Origin: Hyphomicrobiales bacterium
GTDB lineage: Bacteria; Pseudomonadota; Alphaproteobacteria; Rhizobiales; Xanthobacteraceae
Reading direction: 5' to 3'
Assembly: GCA_023266695.1 (NCBI GenBank)
Contig: JAHFPO010000008.1
Coordinates: forward strand, 1 to 28,819
DNA length: 28,819 nucleotides
The notes beneath the pieces are model-generated. The model was not told the DNA's origin. It searched no databases and saw only the letters and a list, made by a program, of their open reading frames with translations. The position numbers were made by a program, and so were the translations under genes. Positions 1-7,515 of the stretch are shown here, piece by piece; position 1 is the first letter of the stretch; the number at the start of each line of letters is the position of its first letter.

Positions 1-1
1 T

Positions 2-21
2 GCCGGGGCGAAAGCCCCGGC
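2..21. terminator. GC-rich hairpin with GAAA loop
   Basis: A perfect 8-bp stem (GCCGGGGC / GCCCCGGC) closes a GAAA tetraloop. There is no T tract on either side that can be seen, so a factor-independent terminator for a gene left of the window is possible but not proven. It could also be a stable RNA stem. Confidence 0.35.
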
Positions 22-77
22 TCGTGGGTTGCGTATTCGCGCCCTTCCCGATCACCGGAAGTACGGCCCCGGGGACG

Positions 78-187
78 GAAATCGCCGGTGCGGGCGGCCG
101 TTCGGCGCCCGTAAGAAATCGCCGTCTCCGGCCACAACCGGAGACGGACGCGCCGTTCGGCGCCCGCACCCCTCGCTTTTCGAGGGG
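78..187. repeat. Nested inverted and direct repeats
   Basis: An outer perfect 10-bp stem (87-96 with 161-170) encloses an inner perfect 10-bp hairpin (122-131 with 138-147). A third hairpin (169-175 with 181-187) follows directly. The two halves are related: both contain GAAATCGCCG followed further on by GCCGTTCGGCGCCCG, so the element looks like a tandem duplication whose second copy carries an extra hairpin. The pattern is seen directly in the sequence; its function is unknown. Confidence 0.65.
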
Positions 188-297
188 CCTCGATGAGGGG
201 AGAAAACATGATCCGGCGGGAAAAACCCCGCGCGGAAACGAAGATGTTTGGAGGAATGCGGTCGGCTCGCTAGGTTGCGCCCGGGCAAGGGAATTTC

Positions 298-1227
298 ATG
301 ACCACTTTGCTGATCACCCACGAATCCGGCCTCCGGCACGCGACCCCCGCGGGCCATCCCGAGCGCGCCGACCGCCTGCGCGCGATCGCGCGCATACTGG
401 AGCGCGAGGAGTTCGCGGCGCTCGCGCGCGTAGAGGCGCCGGAAGCCGAAATCGAGGCCATCACCCGCGTCCATCCGCTCGAATATGTCGAACATCTGCG
501 TGACGCCGTGCCGGCGCAAGGCGTCGCCCGGCTCGACGCCGACACCTCGCTGTCGTCGGAAAGTTGGGAGCCGATTTTGCGCGCGGCCGGCGGCGCCGTC
601 TTGGCCGTCGACCAGGTGATGGCGGGTCGCGCCGCCAACGCCTTCGTCGCCATGCGCCCGCCCGGCCATCACGCCGAGACCACGACGCCGATGGGCTTCT
701 GCTTCATCAACAATGCGGCGATCGCCGCCCGTCACGCCCAGAAGCGCCACGGCGCCGAGCGGGTCGCGATCGTCGATTTCGACGTCCACCACGGCAACGG
801 CAGCCAGGAGATCTTCTGGTCGGATGCGAGCGTGATGTATGGCTCGACCCACCAGATGCCGCTCTATCCCGGCACCGGCGCGCGCTCCGAGCGCGGCGCC
901 CACGACAACATCGTCAATGCGCCCTTGTCGGCGGGCGACGGCGGGGCCGAGTTCAAGGAGGCGTTCGAGAGCACGATCCTGCCACGGCTCGATCAATTCC
1001 GCCCCGATCTCGTGGTGGTTTCGGCCGGCTTCGACGCGCATGCGCGCGATCCGCTCGCCAATCTCAATCTCAACGAGGCCGACTTCGGCTGGGTGACGAA
1101 GAAGCTCATGGAGATCGCCGAGCGCCACGCCAAGGGCCGCCTCGTCTCCGTGCTCGAAGGCGGCTATGACCTGGAGGGCCTCGCCCGTTCGGTCGGCGCC
1201 CATGTGACGGCGCTGATGCGGGGCTAG
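298..1227 (+). CDS. Histone deacetylase family protein (arginase/deacetylase fold)
   Basis: A 309-aa zinc hydrolase of the bacterial class II HDAC / acetylpolyamine amidohydrolase group, probably cytosolic and removing acetyl groups from small amines or lysines. All hallmarks are present: RPPGHHAE with the His pair at 124-125, zinc ligands Asp162 and His164 in DFDVHHGNG, Asp246 in SAGFDAH, and the transition-state Tyr290 in EGGYD. Length is normal for the family. The ATG is preceded by AAGGGA about seven bases upstream. It is followed 20 bp later by xseB on the same strand, an arrangement common in Alphaproteobacteria and suggesting co-transcription. The physiological substrate cannot be read from the sequence. 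Confidence 0.93.
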   Translation: MTTLLITHESGLRHATPAGHPERADRLRAIARILEREEFAALARVEAPEAEIEAITRVHPLEYVEHLRDAVPAQGVARLDADTSLSSESWEPILRAAGGAVLAVDQVMAGRAANAFVAMRPPGHHAETTTPMGFCFINNAAIAARHAQKRHGAERVAIVDFDVHHGNGSQEIFWSDASVMYGSTHQMPLYPGTGARSERGAHDNIVNAPLSAGDGGAEFKEAFESTILPRLDQFRPDLVVVSAGFDAHARDPLANLNLNEADFGWVTKKLMEIAERHAKGRLVSVLEGGYDLEGLARSVGAHVTALMRG

Positions 1228-1247
1228 GTTTGTGCTAAGGAAGGCCG

Positions 1248-1508
1248 ATGGCGAAGGATGCGAAAAGTTCGAACGCCGACGTGACGGCGCTGCCGTTCGA
1301 GAAGGCGCTCGCCGAGCTCGAGACGATCGTGCAGCGCCTGGAGAAGGGCGACGTCGCGCTCGAGGAATCGATCCGCATCTACGAGCGCGGCGAAGCGCTG
1401 AAGAAACGCTGCGAGGTGCTGTTGCGCGAGGCCGAGGCGAGGGTCGAGAAGATCGCCCGCGACGCCGAAGGCCGCCCGACCGGTACCGAGCCGCTCGATC
1501 GGGATTGA
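1248..1508 (+). CDS. xseB: Exodeoxyribonuclease VII small subunit
   Basis: An 86-aa helical protein with the XseB core LPFEKALAELETIVQRLE followed by GDVALEESIRIYERG. XseB binds the large subunit XseA in several copies to make exonuclease VII, which degrades single-stranded DNA in both directions during repair. Length and composition are typical. The ATG follows AAGGAAGG at good spacing and lies 20 bp after the deacetylase gene, so the two are probably one transcript. In many alphaproteobacteria dxs follows xseB; here the next gene lies on the other strand and no dxs is present. Confidence 0.95.
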   Translation: MAKDAKSSNADVTALPFEKALAELETIVQRLEKGDVALEESIRIYERGEALKKRCEVLLREAEARVEKIARDAEGRPTGTEPLDRD

Positions 1509-1575
1509 GCGGGGGAAGCGGATGCGGGGCGCGTGCGCGGCCGATCCCGCCGGAAACCTCGATCCCCGGATTTTC

Positions 1576-2187
1576 TCACCGCCGCGGCGTGCAGCCTTTC
1601 TCGAACGCATCGGCCTTCGATCCGATGGTCTTTACCGGCAGGCCGATTTTCTTGCCCGGCACCTCCAGCAGAAGCGTGTCGCCGCCGCGGAACAGCGCGA
1701 ACAATCTCGCATCGATCCGGGTGGCGCCGCCGATGTCGACCTCGTTCTTGGTCTCGGCGGCGAAGGCGGTGCCGGCGATCTCCATCCGCGCCGGGCCATT
1801 GGAGAGGCGCAGGCGCGCGCCGTCGCCCAGCTGCACCCCGCGCGAGCCGATGAAGGATATGACGCGCACCAGGCCCGCTTCGGGCTGGCACGAGAACGCG
1901 ATCAAGGGTTCCGCGCTTCCCGGCAAGCCGAACTGGAGAACGGGCCCGGTGGGATCGCGGCCGAGCGTCCAGACGCGCAAATCCCTCGCGGCGACGTCCT
2001 TCTTCTTGCCCTTCTTCGCGTCCTTCTTGACTTGCTTTTTGTGGGATGTGACCGCCGCCAGCTGGACCTCGCTTGCCACGGTAGCCGGGTGAAAAATTCG
2101 AGCGGCGGCTTCGTCTCGATCGACGGTATTGACGACGAACAGGATCGAAAGAGAGAGCACGATGGCGCGGAACGGACGGCGGTGCAT
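1576..2187 (-). CDS. Secreted hypothetical protein with lysine-rich linker
   Basis: Family not recognised. The 203-aa reading frame opens with a basic then hydrophobic stretch (about residues 4-20), consistent with a signal peptide or N-terminal anchor. A very lysine-rich segment follows at about residues 50-67, then a beta-rich domain with two cysteines (FSCQP and a C-terminal GCTP) that could form a disulfide in the periplasm. The start at 2187 has a GGGGA stretch upstream; a start at 2229 (MAGFTV) is also possible. The frame stays open further upstream, but there it lies antisense to tlyA and is not coding. It sits alone between xseB and tlyA, convergent with xseB and divergent from tlyA. 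Confidence 0.72.
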   Translation of the reverse strand: MHRRPFRAIVLSLSILFVVNTVDRDEAAARIFHPATVASEVQLAAVTSHKKQVKKDAKKGKKKDVAARDLRVWTLGRDPTGPVLQFGLPGSAEPLIAFSCQPEAGLVRVISFIGSRGVQLGDGARLRLSNGPARMEIAGTAFAAETKNEVDIGGATRIDARLFALFRGGDTLLLEVPGKKIGLPVKTIGSKADAFEKGCTPRR

Positions 2188-2331
2188 GAAAATCCCCGGG
2201 ACGGGATGCGAGACGGTGAACCCAGCCATAACATCGTTTTCAGAGGTGGCCAATTTGCGGCGGCCGCGATCGCGGCTTGGCGAAAGCTCCGCGATGATGC
2301 CCGTGGATTCTCGCCACCGGAGTGAAATCCG

Positions 2332-3063
2332 ATGACGCCACGCATGCGTGCCGATCAATTGCTGGTCTCGCGCGGGCTGTTCGAAAGCCGGGCGCGGGCG
2401 CAGGCCGCGATCGATGCGGGCGGCGTCGCCGCCGACGGCGTGCCGGTGAAGAGGGCGGCGCAGATGATCCCGCTCCGGGCGGAACTCCGTGCCGATCCGG
2501 CCCGTCCGTTCGTATCGCGCGGCCGTGTGAAGCTTCAGGCGGCGCTCGACCGCTTCGGCTTCGATCCCGCGGGCAAGATCTGCCTCGATGTCGGCGCTTC
2601 GATCGGCGGTTTCACCGAGGTGCTGGTGAAGGGCGGGGCGCGGCGCGTCTATGCCGTCGATGTCGGAAAAGGCCAGCTCCACCCTTCGCTCCGCCGGCGC
2701 GGCGATATCGTCTCGCTTGAGGAGACCGACGCGCGCGCGCTCGACCGCACGCTCATCCCGGAGCCGCCCGAGCTCGCCGTGATCGACGTGAGCTTCATCT
2801 CGCTCAAGCTCGTGCTGCCGAAGGTGAGCGAAATCGCCGCTCCGCGGGCCGCCCTCGTCGCCCTCGTCAAGCCGCAGTTCGAGGCGGGGAAACGCCATGT
2901 CCGCAAGGACATCGTGCGCGATCCGGCGGTGCATCGGGCCGTCTGCGAGGACCTCGTCGCCTTCCTCGCGACGCTCGGCTGGGAAGAACTCGGCCTGATG
3001 GAATCGCCCATCGCCGGCGGCGAAGGCAATCGCGAATTTCTGCTCGGGTCGCGCCGTGGCTGA
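2332..3063 (+). CDS. tlyA: TlyA family rRNA 2'-O-methyltransferase (hemolysin A type)
   Basis: A 243-aa cytosolic protein with an N-terminal S4 RNA-binding domain (about residues 5-52) and an RrmJ-like SAM methyltransferase domain. TlyA proteins methylate ribose 2'-O positions in rRNA. Visible motifs are Lys67 in RGRVKL, the SAM loop LDVGASIGGFTE (about 85-96), IDVSFIS, VKPQFE and the C-terminal GNREFL. Together they supply the usual Lys-Asp-Lys-Glu set. The SAM loop has Ile and Glu where the common form is GASTGGFTD, a mild deviation. The stop overlaps the next gene's GTG start by eight bases, so translation of the two RNA methyltransferases is probably coupled. Confidence 0.93.
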   Translation: MTPRMRADQLLVSRGLFESRARAQAAIDAGGVAADGVPVKRAAQMIPLRAELRADPARPFVSRGRVKLQAALDRFGFDPAGKICLDVGASIGGFTEVLVKGGARRVYAVDVGKGQLHPSLRRRGDIVSLEETDARALDRTLIPEPPELAVIDVSFISLKLVLPKVSEIAAPRAALVALVKPQFEAGKRHVRKDIVRDPAVHRAVCEDLVAFLATLGWEELGLMESPIAGGEGNREFLLGSRRG

Positions 3064-4297
3064 GCATCCCGAAGTCGAGCGCCTGCGCATCGAACGCATG
3101 GGTCATCGCGGCGACGGCATAGCCGAGACGCCGGAGGGACCGGTCTATGTGCCGTTCGCCTTGCCGGGCGAGACGGTCGAGGTTGATCGCGCCGCCGACC
3201 GCGCGCGGCTCGTCACGGTGATCGAGAAGAGCCCGGGGCGCATCGAGCCGATCTGCCCGCATTTCGGCACCTGCGGCGGCTGCGCGGTCCAGCACTGGCA
3301 AGAGGAGCGCTACCGCGCCTGGAAGCGCGATCTCGTCGTTACGGCACTTGCCCAGGCCGGAGTGGAGACCACGGTCGAAGCTCTCGTCGATGCCCATGGC
3401 AAGGGCCGCCGCCGCGCCGTGCTGCACGCGCGGCGGGGAGCGCACAACAGCCCGGTGGTCGGCTTCACCGGACGGCGCTCCCATATGGTGGTGCCGATCG
3501 ACCGTTGTCCGATCTTCGCGCCGGCGCTCCGTCGCGCGTTCTCCGTCGCGCGGCGGCTTGTAGAGCCGTTGCAGCTCTCCAATAAGCCGCTCGATCTCCA
3601 TTTTACCGCGACCGACGGTGGACTCGATGTCGATATCCGCGGCTCGGGACCAGTCGGGCCGGAAGCGATGGCCGCGCTCGCCCACATCGCTCAGAAAAAT
3701 CGTCTTGCGCGGCTCACCCGTCACGGCGAGATCGTGGCGTTGCTCTCCGAGCCGCGCCTCAAGATCGGCGGCGCCTCCGTCGTGCTTCCGCCCGGCGCTT
3801 TTCTGCAGGCGACCGCGGCGGGCGAGACGGCGCTCGCCGGGCTCGTGCGCAAGGCGGTGGCGGACGCGCGCCGGGTCGCCGACTTGTTCTCAGGGGTCGG
3901 CACTTTCGCGCTACGGCTGGCCGCGAGCGCGCGGGTTCTCGCGGCCGATGCCGACGCCGCGGCGATCGCGGCACTCGCCCGCGCGGCGGGCGCGCCGGGC
4001 TTGAAGCCGATCGAAACGGTGACGCGCGACCTCTTACGCTGGCCGCTGACGGCGGCGGAGCTTGTTCCCTGCAAGGTGGCGGTCATCGATCCGCCGCGCC
4101 AGGGAGCCGAAGCGCAGGCGCGCGAACTCATCAAGTCCGGCGTCGCGCGCGTCGTCTATGTCTCGTGCAATCCGGCGAGCTTCGCCCGTGATGCCGGTAT
4201 CCTGGTCGCGGGCGGCTTCAAGCTCGGTCGGGTCTTTCCGGTCGATCAGTTCCGCTATTCCGCCCATGTCGAACTGGTGGGGGTGTTCGATCGCTGA
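3056..4297 (+). CDS. TrmA/RlmD-type class I SAM-dependent RNA uracil methyltransferase
   Basis: A 413-aa enzyme of the RNA m5U methyltransferase family, methylating a uridine in 23S rRNA or tRNA. It has an N-terminal TRAM-like beta domain (about residues 1-60), a CPHFGTCGGC segment plus a later DRCP that together would hold a 4Fe-4S cluster, and a Rossmann methyltransferase domain. The SAM loop is DLFSGVGTF, followed by DPPRQG and the catalytic Cys371 in YVSCNP. The GTG start overlaps the end of tlyA by eight bases. Whether the target matches RlmD, RlmC or TrmA cannot be decided here. The stop lies only four bases from the convergent DUF1194 gene. Confidence 0.92.
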   Translation: MAEHPEVERLRIERMGHRGDGIAETPEGPVYVPFALPGETVEVDRAADRARLVTVIEKSPGRIEPICPHFGTCGGCAVQHWQEERYRAWKRDLVVTALAQAGVETTVEALVDAHGKGRRRAVLHARRGAHNSPVVGFTGRRSHMVVPIDRCPIFAPALRRAFSVARRLVEPLQLSNKPLDLHFTATDGGLDVDIRGSGPVGPEAMAALAHIAQKNRLARLTRHGEIVALLSEPRLKIGGASVVLPPGAFLQATAAGETALAGLVRKAVADARRVADLFSGVGTFALRLAASARVLAADADAAAIAALARAAGAPGLKPIETVTRDLLRWPLTAAELVPCKVAVIDPPRQGAEAQARELIKSGVARVVYVSCNPASFARDAGILVAGGFKLGRVFPVDQFRYSAHVELVGVFDR

Positions 4298-4301
4298 ACG
4301 A

Positions 4302-5129
4302 TCAGCCGCCGCCGCCCCAACGCTGCTGCCACATGCGCTCGCCGATGGTGCAAGAGACCCGCGGCGGGCTCACCACCGGCACGATCAGCGGGCGCTCGCG
4401 CGGCGCCAATCCCGCGACCTCGAGCACGAGCTTGTTGCGGATGGCGTCGACGAATTGCGAACGCTCGCGCACCGGGATCACGAATGCGCCGGGCCCGCCG
4501 ATCACGCAGTCCTCGTAATAGAGATCGAGATCGGGAATATCGATCATCGAAGCCGTCGGCTCCTTCAGCATGATGGGCAGGCCGTTGATGGTGATGCCCT
4601 TGGCGACCACGTCGTCGCGCGTCGGCTCGATCAGGTCGCCCTGATTGTTGGTGCCGTCGCCGGATACGTCGATCACCCGCCTGAGGCCCTTGTAGCCGCC
4701 GGTGCCGAACAGGGCCGCCGAGAATTTGAGCGCGCCCGAGATCGAGGTGCGATAGACGCGCCTGAGCGGGGCGGCCTCGATCATCTTCGCGAAAGTATCG
4801 GCCGATTGCGGCCCGTCGATCAGGCGCCAGGGAACGACGATGTGCTGCTCGGCCACGCCGGCCCATTCGACATAGGTGACGGCGATGCGGCCGTGCGGCC
4901 CTTTCTGGAGCGCTTCCAGAAACGGCTTCGAGACGATCGCCTGCACGTAGCCATTGCGCTGCAGCGCGAGCTCGTCAAAATCCATCGAATAGGAAACATC
5001 GACGGCAAGCACGAGCTCGACATCGACCGGCACCCGCTCGTCGGCGGGGGCGGCATGGGTGGGCGCGCCGTGCGAGAGCGCGATCGTCGCCATCAGCAAA
5101 AAAAGGGAACGTCCCAACGAGCTCGCCAT
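4302..5129 (-). CDS. DUF1194 family VWA-like secreted protein
   Basis: A 275-aa exported protein with a signal peptide (about residues 1-27, ending near THAAPA) followed by a von Willebrand factor A-like domain. The metal-binding DxSxS motif is seen as Asp44, Ser46 and Ser48 in AVDVSYSMD, and DVSGDGTNNQG later in the domain supplies further MIDAS-type residues. The family is widespread in Alphaproteobacteria and has no assigned function; binding a partner through a divalent metal is likely. The start at 5129 was chosen because GGAGG lies six bases upstream; the frame extends further upstream without a credible signal peptide. It is the last gene after ald on this strand, 127 bp downstream of it. 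Confidence 0.9.
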   Translation of the reverse strand: MASSLGRSLFLLMATIALSHGAPTHAAPADERVPVDVELVLAVDVSYSMDFDELALQRNGYVQAIVSKPFLEALQKGPHGRIAVTYVEWAGVAEQHIVVPWRLIDGPQSADTFAKMIEAAPLRRVYRTSISGALKFSAALFGTGGYKGLRRVIDVSGDGTNNQGDLIEPTRDDVVAKGITINGLPIMLKEPTASMIDIPDLDLYYEDCVIGGPGAFVIPVRERSQFVDAIRNKLVLEVAGLAPRERPLIVPVVSPPRVSCTIGERMWQQRWGGGG

Positions 5130-5256
5130 TGCCGCCTCCGTCCCCGAAGACTCACGATATGCTGCCATGCATCGAGGACGGGACCAAGGCGGGAAGGAAG
5201 CGCGAGAAGAACAAAGGGTGAGAAAATCTGGGTTGTTCACCCCTACTCCCCTTCAT

Positions 5257-6375
5257 TCACGGCTTCAGCGCCTCCCCGGCGGGCGTAAAGGGAAGCCTCA
5301 ACGCATCGGCGACCGCGCGGTGGGTGATTCGCCCCGCGTGCACGTTGAGCCCATTGCAGAGATGCGGATCGTCGGCGAGCGCGCGGCGATAGCCTTTGCC
5401 GGCGAGCGCCAGCACATACGGCAAGGTCGCGTTATTGAGTGCGAAGGTCGAGGTACGCGCGACCGCTCCGGGCATGTTGGCGACGCAGTAATGCACCACG
5501 TCATCGACGATATAGGTCGGATGCGAGTGGGTGGTGGGACGTGAGGTCTCCGCGGTGCCGCCTTGGTCGATCGAGACATCGACGATGACCGCGCCGGATT
5601 TCATCGATTGTACGGTCTGTGCACTGATCAGCTTCGGCGCCATCGCACCCGGAACGAGCGCTGCCCCGATGACGAGGTCCGCCTGGCGGCATAGCGACTC
5701 CACCGCCTCCCTGGTCGAAATAGCGGTGCGGACGCGATTGCCAAATTGGTCTGCGACGCGGCGCAGCGATTCCGGGTTGCGGCCGGCCACGGTGACGTCC
5801 GCGCCCATCCCGACCGCGATCAACGCGGCATTGATGCCGACGACGCCGCTGCCGAGGATGACCACATCGGCCGGCGCCACGCCCGGCACGCCGCCGAGCA
5901 ACACGCCACGCCCCCTATTCACCTTTTCGAGACAATGGGCGCCGACCTGTGGGGCCATACGGCCCGCCACTTCCGACATTGGCGTGAGCAGCGGCAGTGA
6001 ACCTTGCGGGCTCGTCACGGTTTCATAGGCGATGGCGGTCACGCCTGAGGCGATCAAATCTTCGGTCTGCTCGCGGTCGGGCGCGAGATGAAGATAGGTG
6101 AACAGAAGCTGGCCGCGCTTGAGTTTCTTGCGCTCGGGCGGGAGCGGCTCCTTGACCTTGACGATCATCTCGGCGCGCTCGAACACCTGATCGGCATTCG
6201 CCGCGATCTCGGCGCCCGCCGCCTCGTATTCGGCATCGCCGAGTCCGGCACCGAGGCCGGCGTCCTTTTCGACGATCACGCGGTGACCCTTCGTCGTCAG
6301 TTCCCGCACCGTCGAAGGCACGAGACCGACGCGATATTCGTTGTCCTTGATCTCCTTGGGAACGCCTACGAGCAT
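5257..6375 (-). CDS. ald: Alanine dehydrogenase
   Basis: A 372-aa NAD-dependent enzyme that interconverts L-alanine with pyruvate and ammonium. Residues known to be essential in the family are in place: Arg15, Lys75 and His96, with a later Asp in VDVSIDQGG near residue 270. The Rossmann motif GSGVVG (about 172-177) and the segment RPTTHSHPTYIV are also conserved. Length matches the family. The ATG has GGAGG six bases upstream. It follows ribBX by 42 bp on the same strand, so it may be read from the fabI-aroC-ribBX transcript; a separate promoter in that gap is not obvious. Confidence 0.96.
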   Translation of the reverse strand: MLVGVPKEIKDNEYRVGLVPSTVRELTTKGHRVIVEKDAGLGAGLGDAEYEAAGAEIAANADQVFERAEMIVKVKEPLPPERKKLKRGQLLFTYLHLAPDREQTEDLIASGVTAIAYETVTSPQGSLPLLTPMSEVAGRMAPQVGAHCLEKVNRGRGVLLGGVPGVAPADVVILGSGVVGINAALIAVGMGADVTVAGRNPESLRRVADQFGNRVRTAISTREAVESLCRQADLVIGAALVPGAMAPKLISAQTVQSMKSGAVIVDVSIDQGGTAETSRPTTHSHPTYIVDDVVHYCVANMPGAVARTSTFALNNATLPYVLALAGKGYRRALADDPHLCNGLNVHAGRITHRAVADALRLPFTPAGEALKP

Positions 6376-6417
6376 GGCGAACCTCCGGGTGGCCGCGAAG
6401 CGATACGCGGCTCGATG

Positions 6418-7515
6418 CTATCCCTCGAGCGGCTCGGTCGACACGATCTCGATGCCGAAGCCCGCGAGCCCCACATAGGTCCGTTTGCGCGAGGCCAGGA
6501 GACGGATCGAGGAAATCCCGAGATCGCGCAAAATCTGCGCGCCGAGGCCGATCTCGCGCCAATGCCGCTCGCGGGCTGCCGCGGCGGGAGTGGTTTCCCC
6601 GCCCGGCAGCATCACTGGAACTCCCGCGCTGCCGTCGCGCAGATAGATGAGCACACCACGGCCCTCTTTCTTGAATAATGCGAGCGAGCGATGGATCGCC
6701 TTCGCCCCGCCGAATAGATCGCCGACGATGTCGGCGCGGTGCAGGCGCGCGAGTATGTTCTTGCCGTCATCGATGCGCCCATAGATGAAGGCCATGTGAT
6801 GCACCGCATCGAAGGGCGTCACGTAGGCATGGCCGGTGAGTTCGCCGATCTCGCTGTTGACGCGGAAGGTCGCAATGCGCTCGACGAGTTTTTCGCGTGC
6901 CTGACGCCAGGCGATGAGGTCGGCGATCGAGATTTGCACGAACCCGTGTTGACGGGCGAAAGCGGCGACCTGCGACCCGCGCTTCACCGTGCCGTCGTCA
7001 TTGACGAGCTCGGCGAGCACGCCGATCAGCGGCAGTCCGGCGAGCCGGCAGAGATCGACGCAGGCCTCGGTATGGCCCGAACGCATGAGCACGCCGCCCG
7101 CGCGCGCGATCAGCGGGAAGACATGGCCGGGGCGCACGAAATCGGATGATCCCATGTTCGGATTGGCGAGCGCGCGCACCGTATTGGTGCGCTCTTCGGC
7201 CGAAATTCCGGTGGTCAAGCCGTGGCGCACGTCGACCGAGACCGTGAAGGCGGTCGCCAAGGGGGCGTCGTTCTCCGCCACCATCGGGTCGAGGCGCAGC
7301 CGGCGTGCTTCCTCCTGCGCCAGCGGCGCGCAGACGATGCCCGAGGTGTTGCGGATGATGAAAGCCATCTTCTCGGGCGTGCACAGCGAAGCGGCGATGA
7401 ACAAATCGCCTTCATTCTCGCGCTCGTCATCGTCGGTGACGATTACGATCTCGCCGCGAGAGAATGCCTCGATCGCGAGCTCGATGCTGCGGATGCTTTC
7501 GCTCATCAGATTCAT
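6418..7515 (-). CDS. ribBX: 3,4-dihydroxy-2-butanone 4-phosphate synthase fused to degenerate GTP cyclohydrolase II domain (RibBX type)
   Basis: A 365-aa riboflavin-pathway protein. Residues 1 to about 205 are a complete DHBP synthase, converting ribulose 5-phosphate to the four-carbon riboflavin precursor; DDDERENEGDL, RPGHVFPL and RSGHTEACVDLCRLAG are all conserved. The C-terminal part aligns with GTP cyclohydrolase II, but the zinc-binding CxDVFGS...CDCG signature is replaced by RADIVGDLFGGAKAIHR, with no cysteines, and the QEGRGIG loop is lost. This matches the RibBX variant known in Proteobacteria, which has DHBP synthase activity only. A true RibA must be encoded elsewhere. The start overlaps the aroC stop as ATGA, so translation is probably coupled. 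Confidence 0.92.
   Translation of the reverse strand: MNLMSESIRSIELAIEAFSRGEIVIVTDDDERENEGDLFIAASLCTPEKMAFIIRNTSGIVCAPLAQEEARRLRLDPMVAENDAPLATAFTVSVDVRHGLTTGISAEERTNTVRALANPNMGSSDFVRPGHVFPLIARAGGVLMRSGHTEACVDLCRLAGLPLIGVLAELVNDDGTVKRGSQVAAFARQHGFVQISIADLIAWRQAREKLVERIATFRVNSEIGELTGHAYVTPFDAVHHMAFIYGRIDDGKNILARLHRADIVGDLFGGAKAIHRSLALFKKEGRGVLIYLRDGSAGVPVMLPGGETTPAAAARERHWREIGLGAQILRDLGISSIRLLASRKRTYVGLAGFGIEIVSTEPLEG

Larger units (their letters stand above)
1..297. other. Hairpin-rich non-coding region
   Basis: No convincing gene is visible; open frames here run into the antisense of the following gene. The stretch is dense in perfect inverted repeats. These are 2-9 with 14-21 (8 bp, GAAA loop), 44-48 with 57-61, 87-96 with 161-170 (10 bp), 122-131 with 138-147 (10 bp, 6-nt loop) and 169-175 with 181-187 (7 bp). 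Two direct repeats are interleaved with them: GAAATCGCCG at 78-87 and 115-124, and GCCGTTCGGCGCCCG at 97-111 and 152-166. It could be a structured RNA, an intergenic repeat element, or the terminator of a gene lying left of the window plus a leader for the next gene. No known RNA family was recognised. Confidence 0.7.

Noticed and set aside
1..297. RNase P RNA, tmRNA, SRP RNA or a known riboswitch
   Set aside because: None of the conserved core segments I know for these RNAs could be found on either strand, despite the strong stems.
52..1203. Long 383-codon minus-strand frame opposite the deacetylase gene
   Set aside because: It is antisense to a gene with all HDAC active-site residues; its product is Arg/Gly/His-rich without motifs, as expected for a shadow frame in GC-rich DNA.
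2188..3099. Upstream extension of the minus-strand frame that ends at 1576
   Set aside because: It runs antisense through tlyA and has no motif; the credible start of the secreted protein is near 2187.
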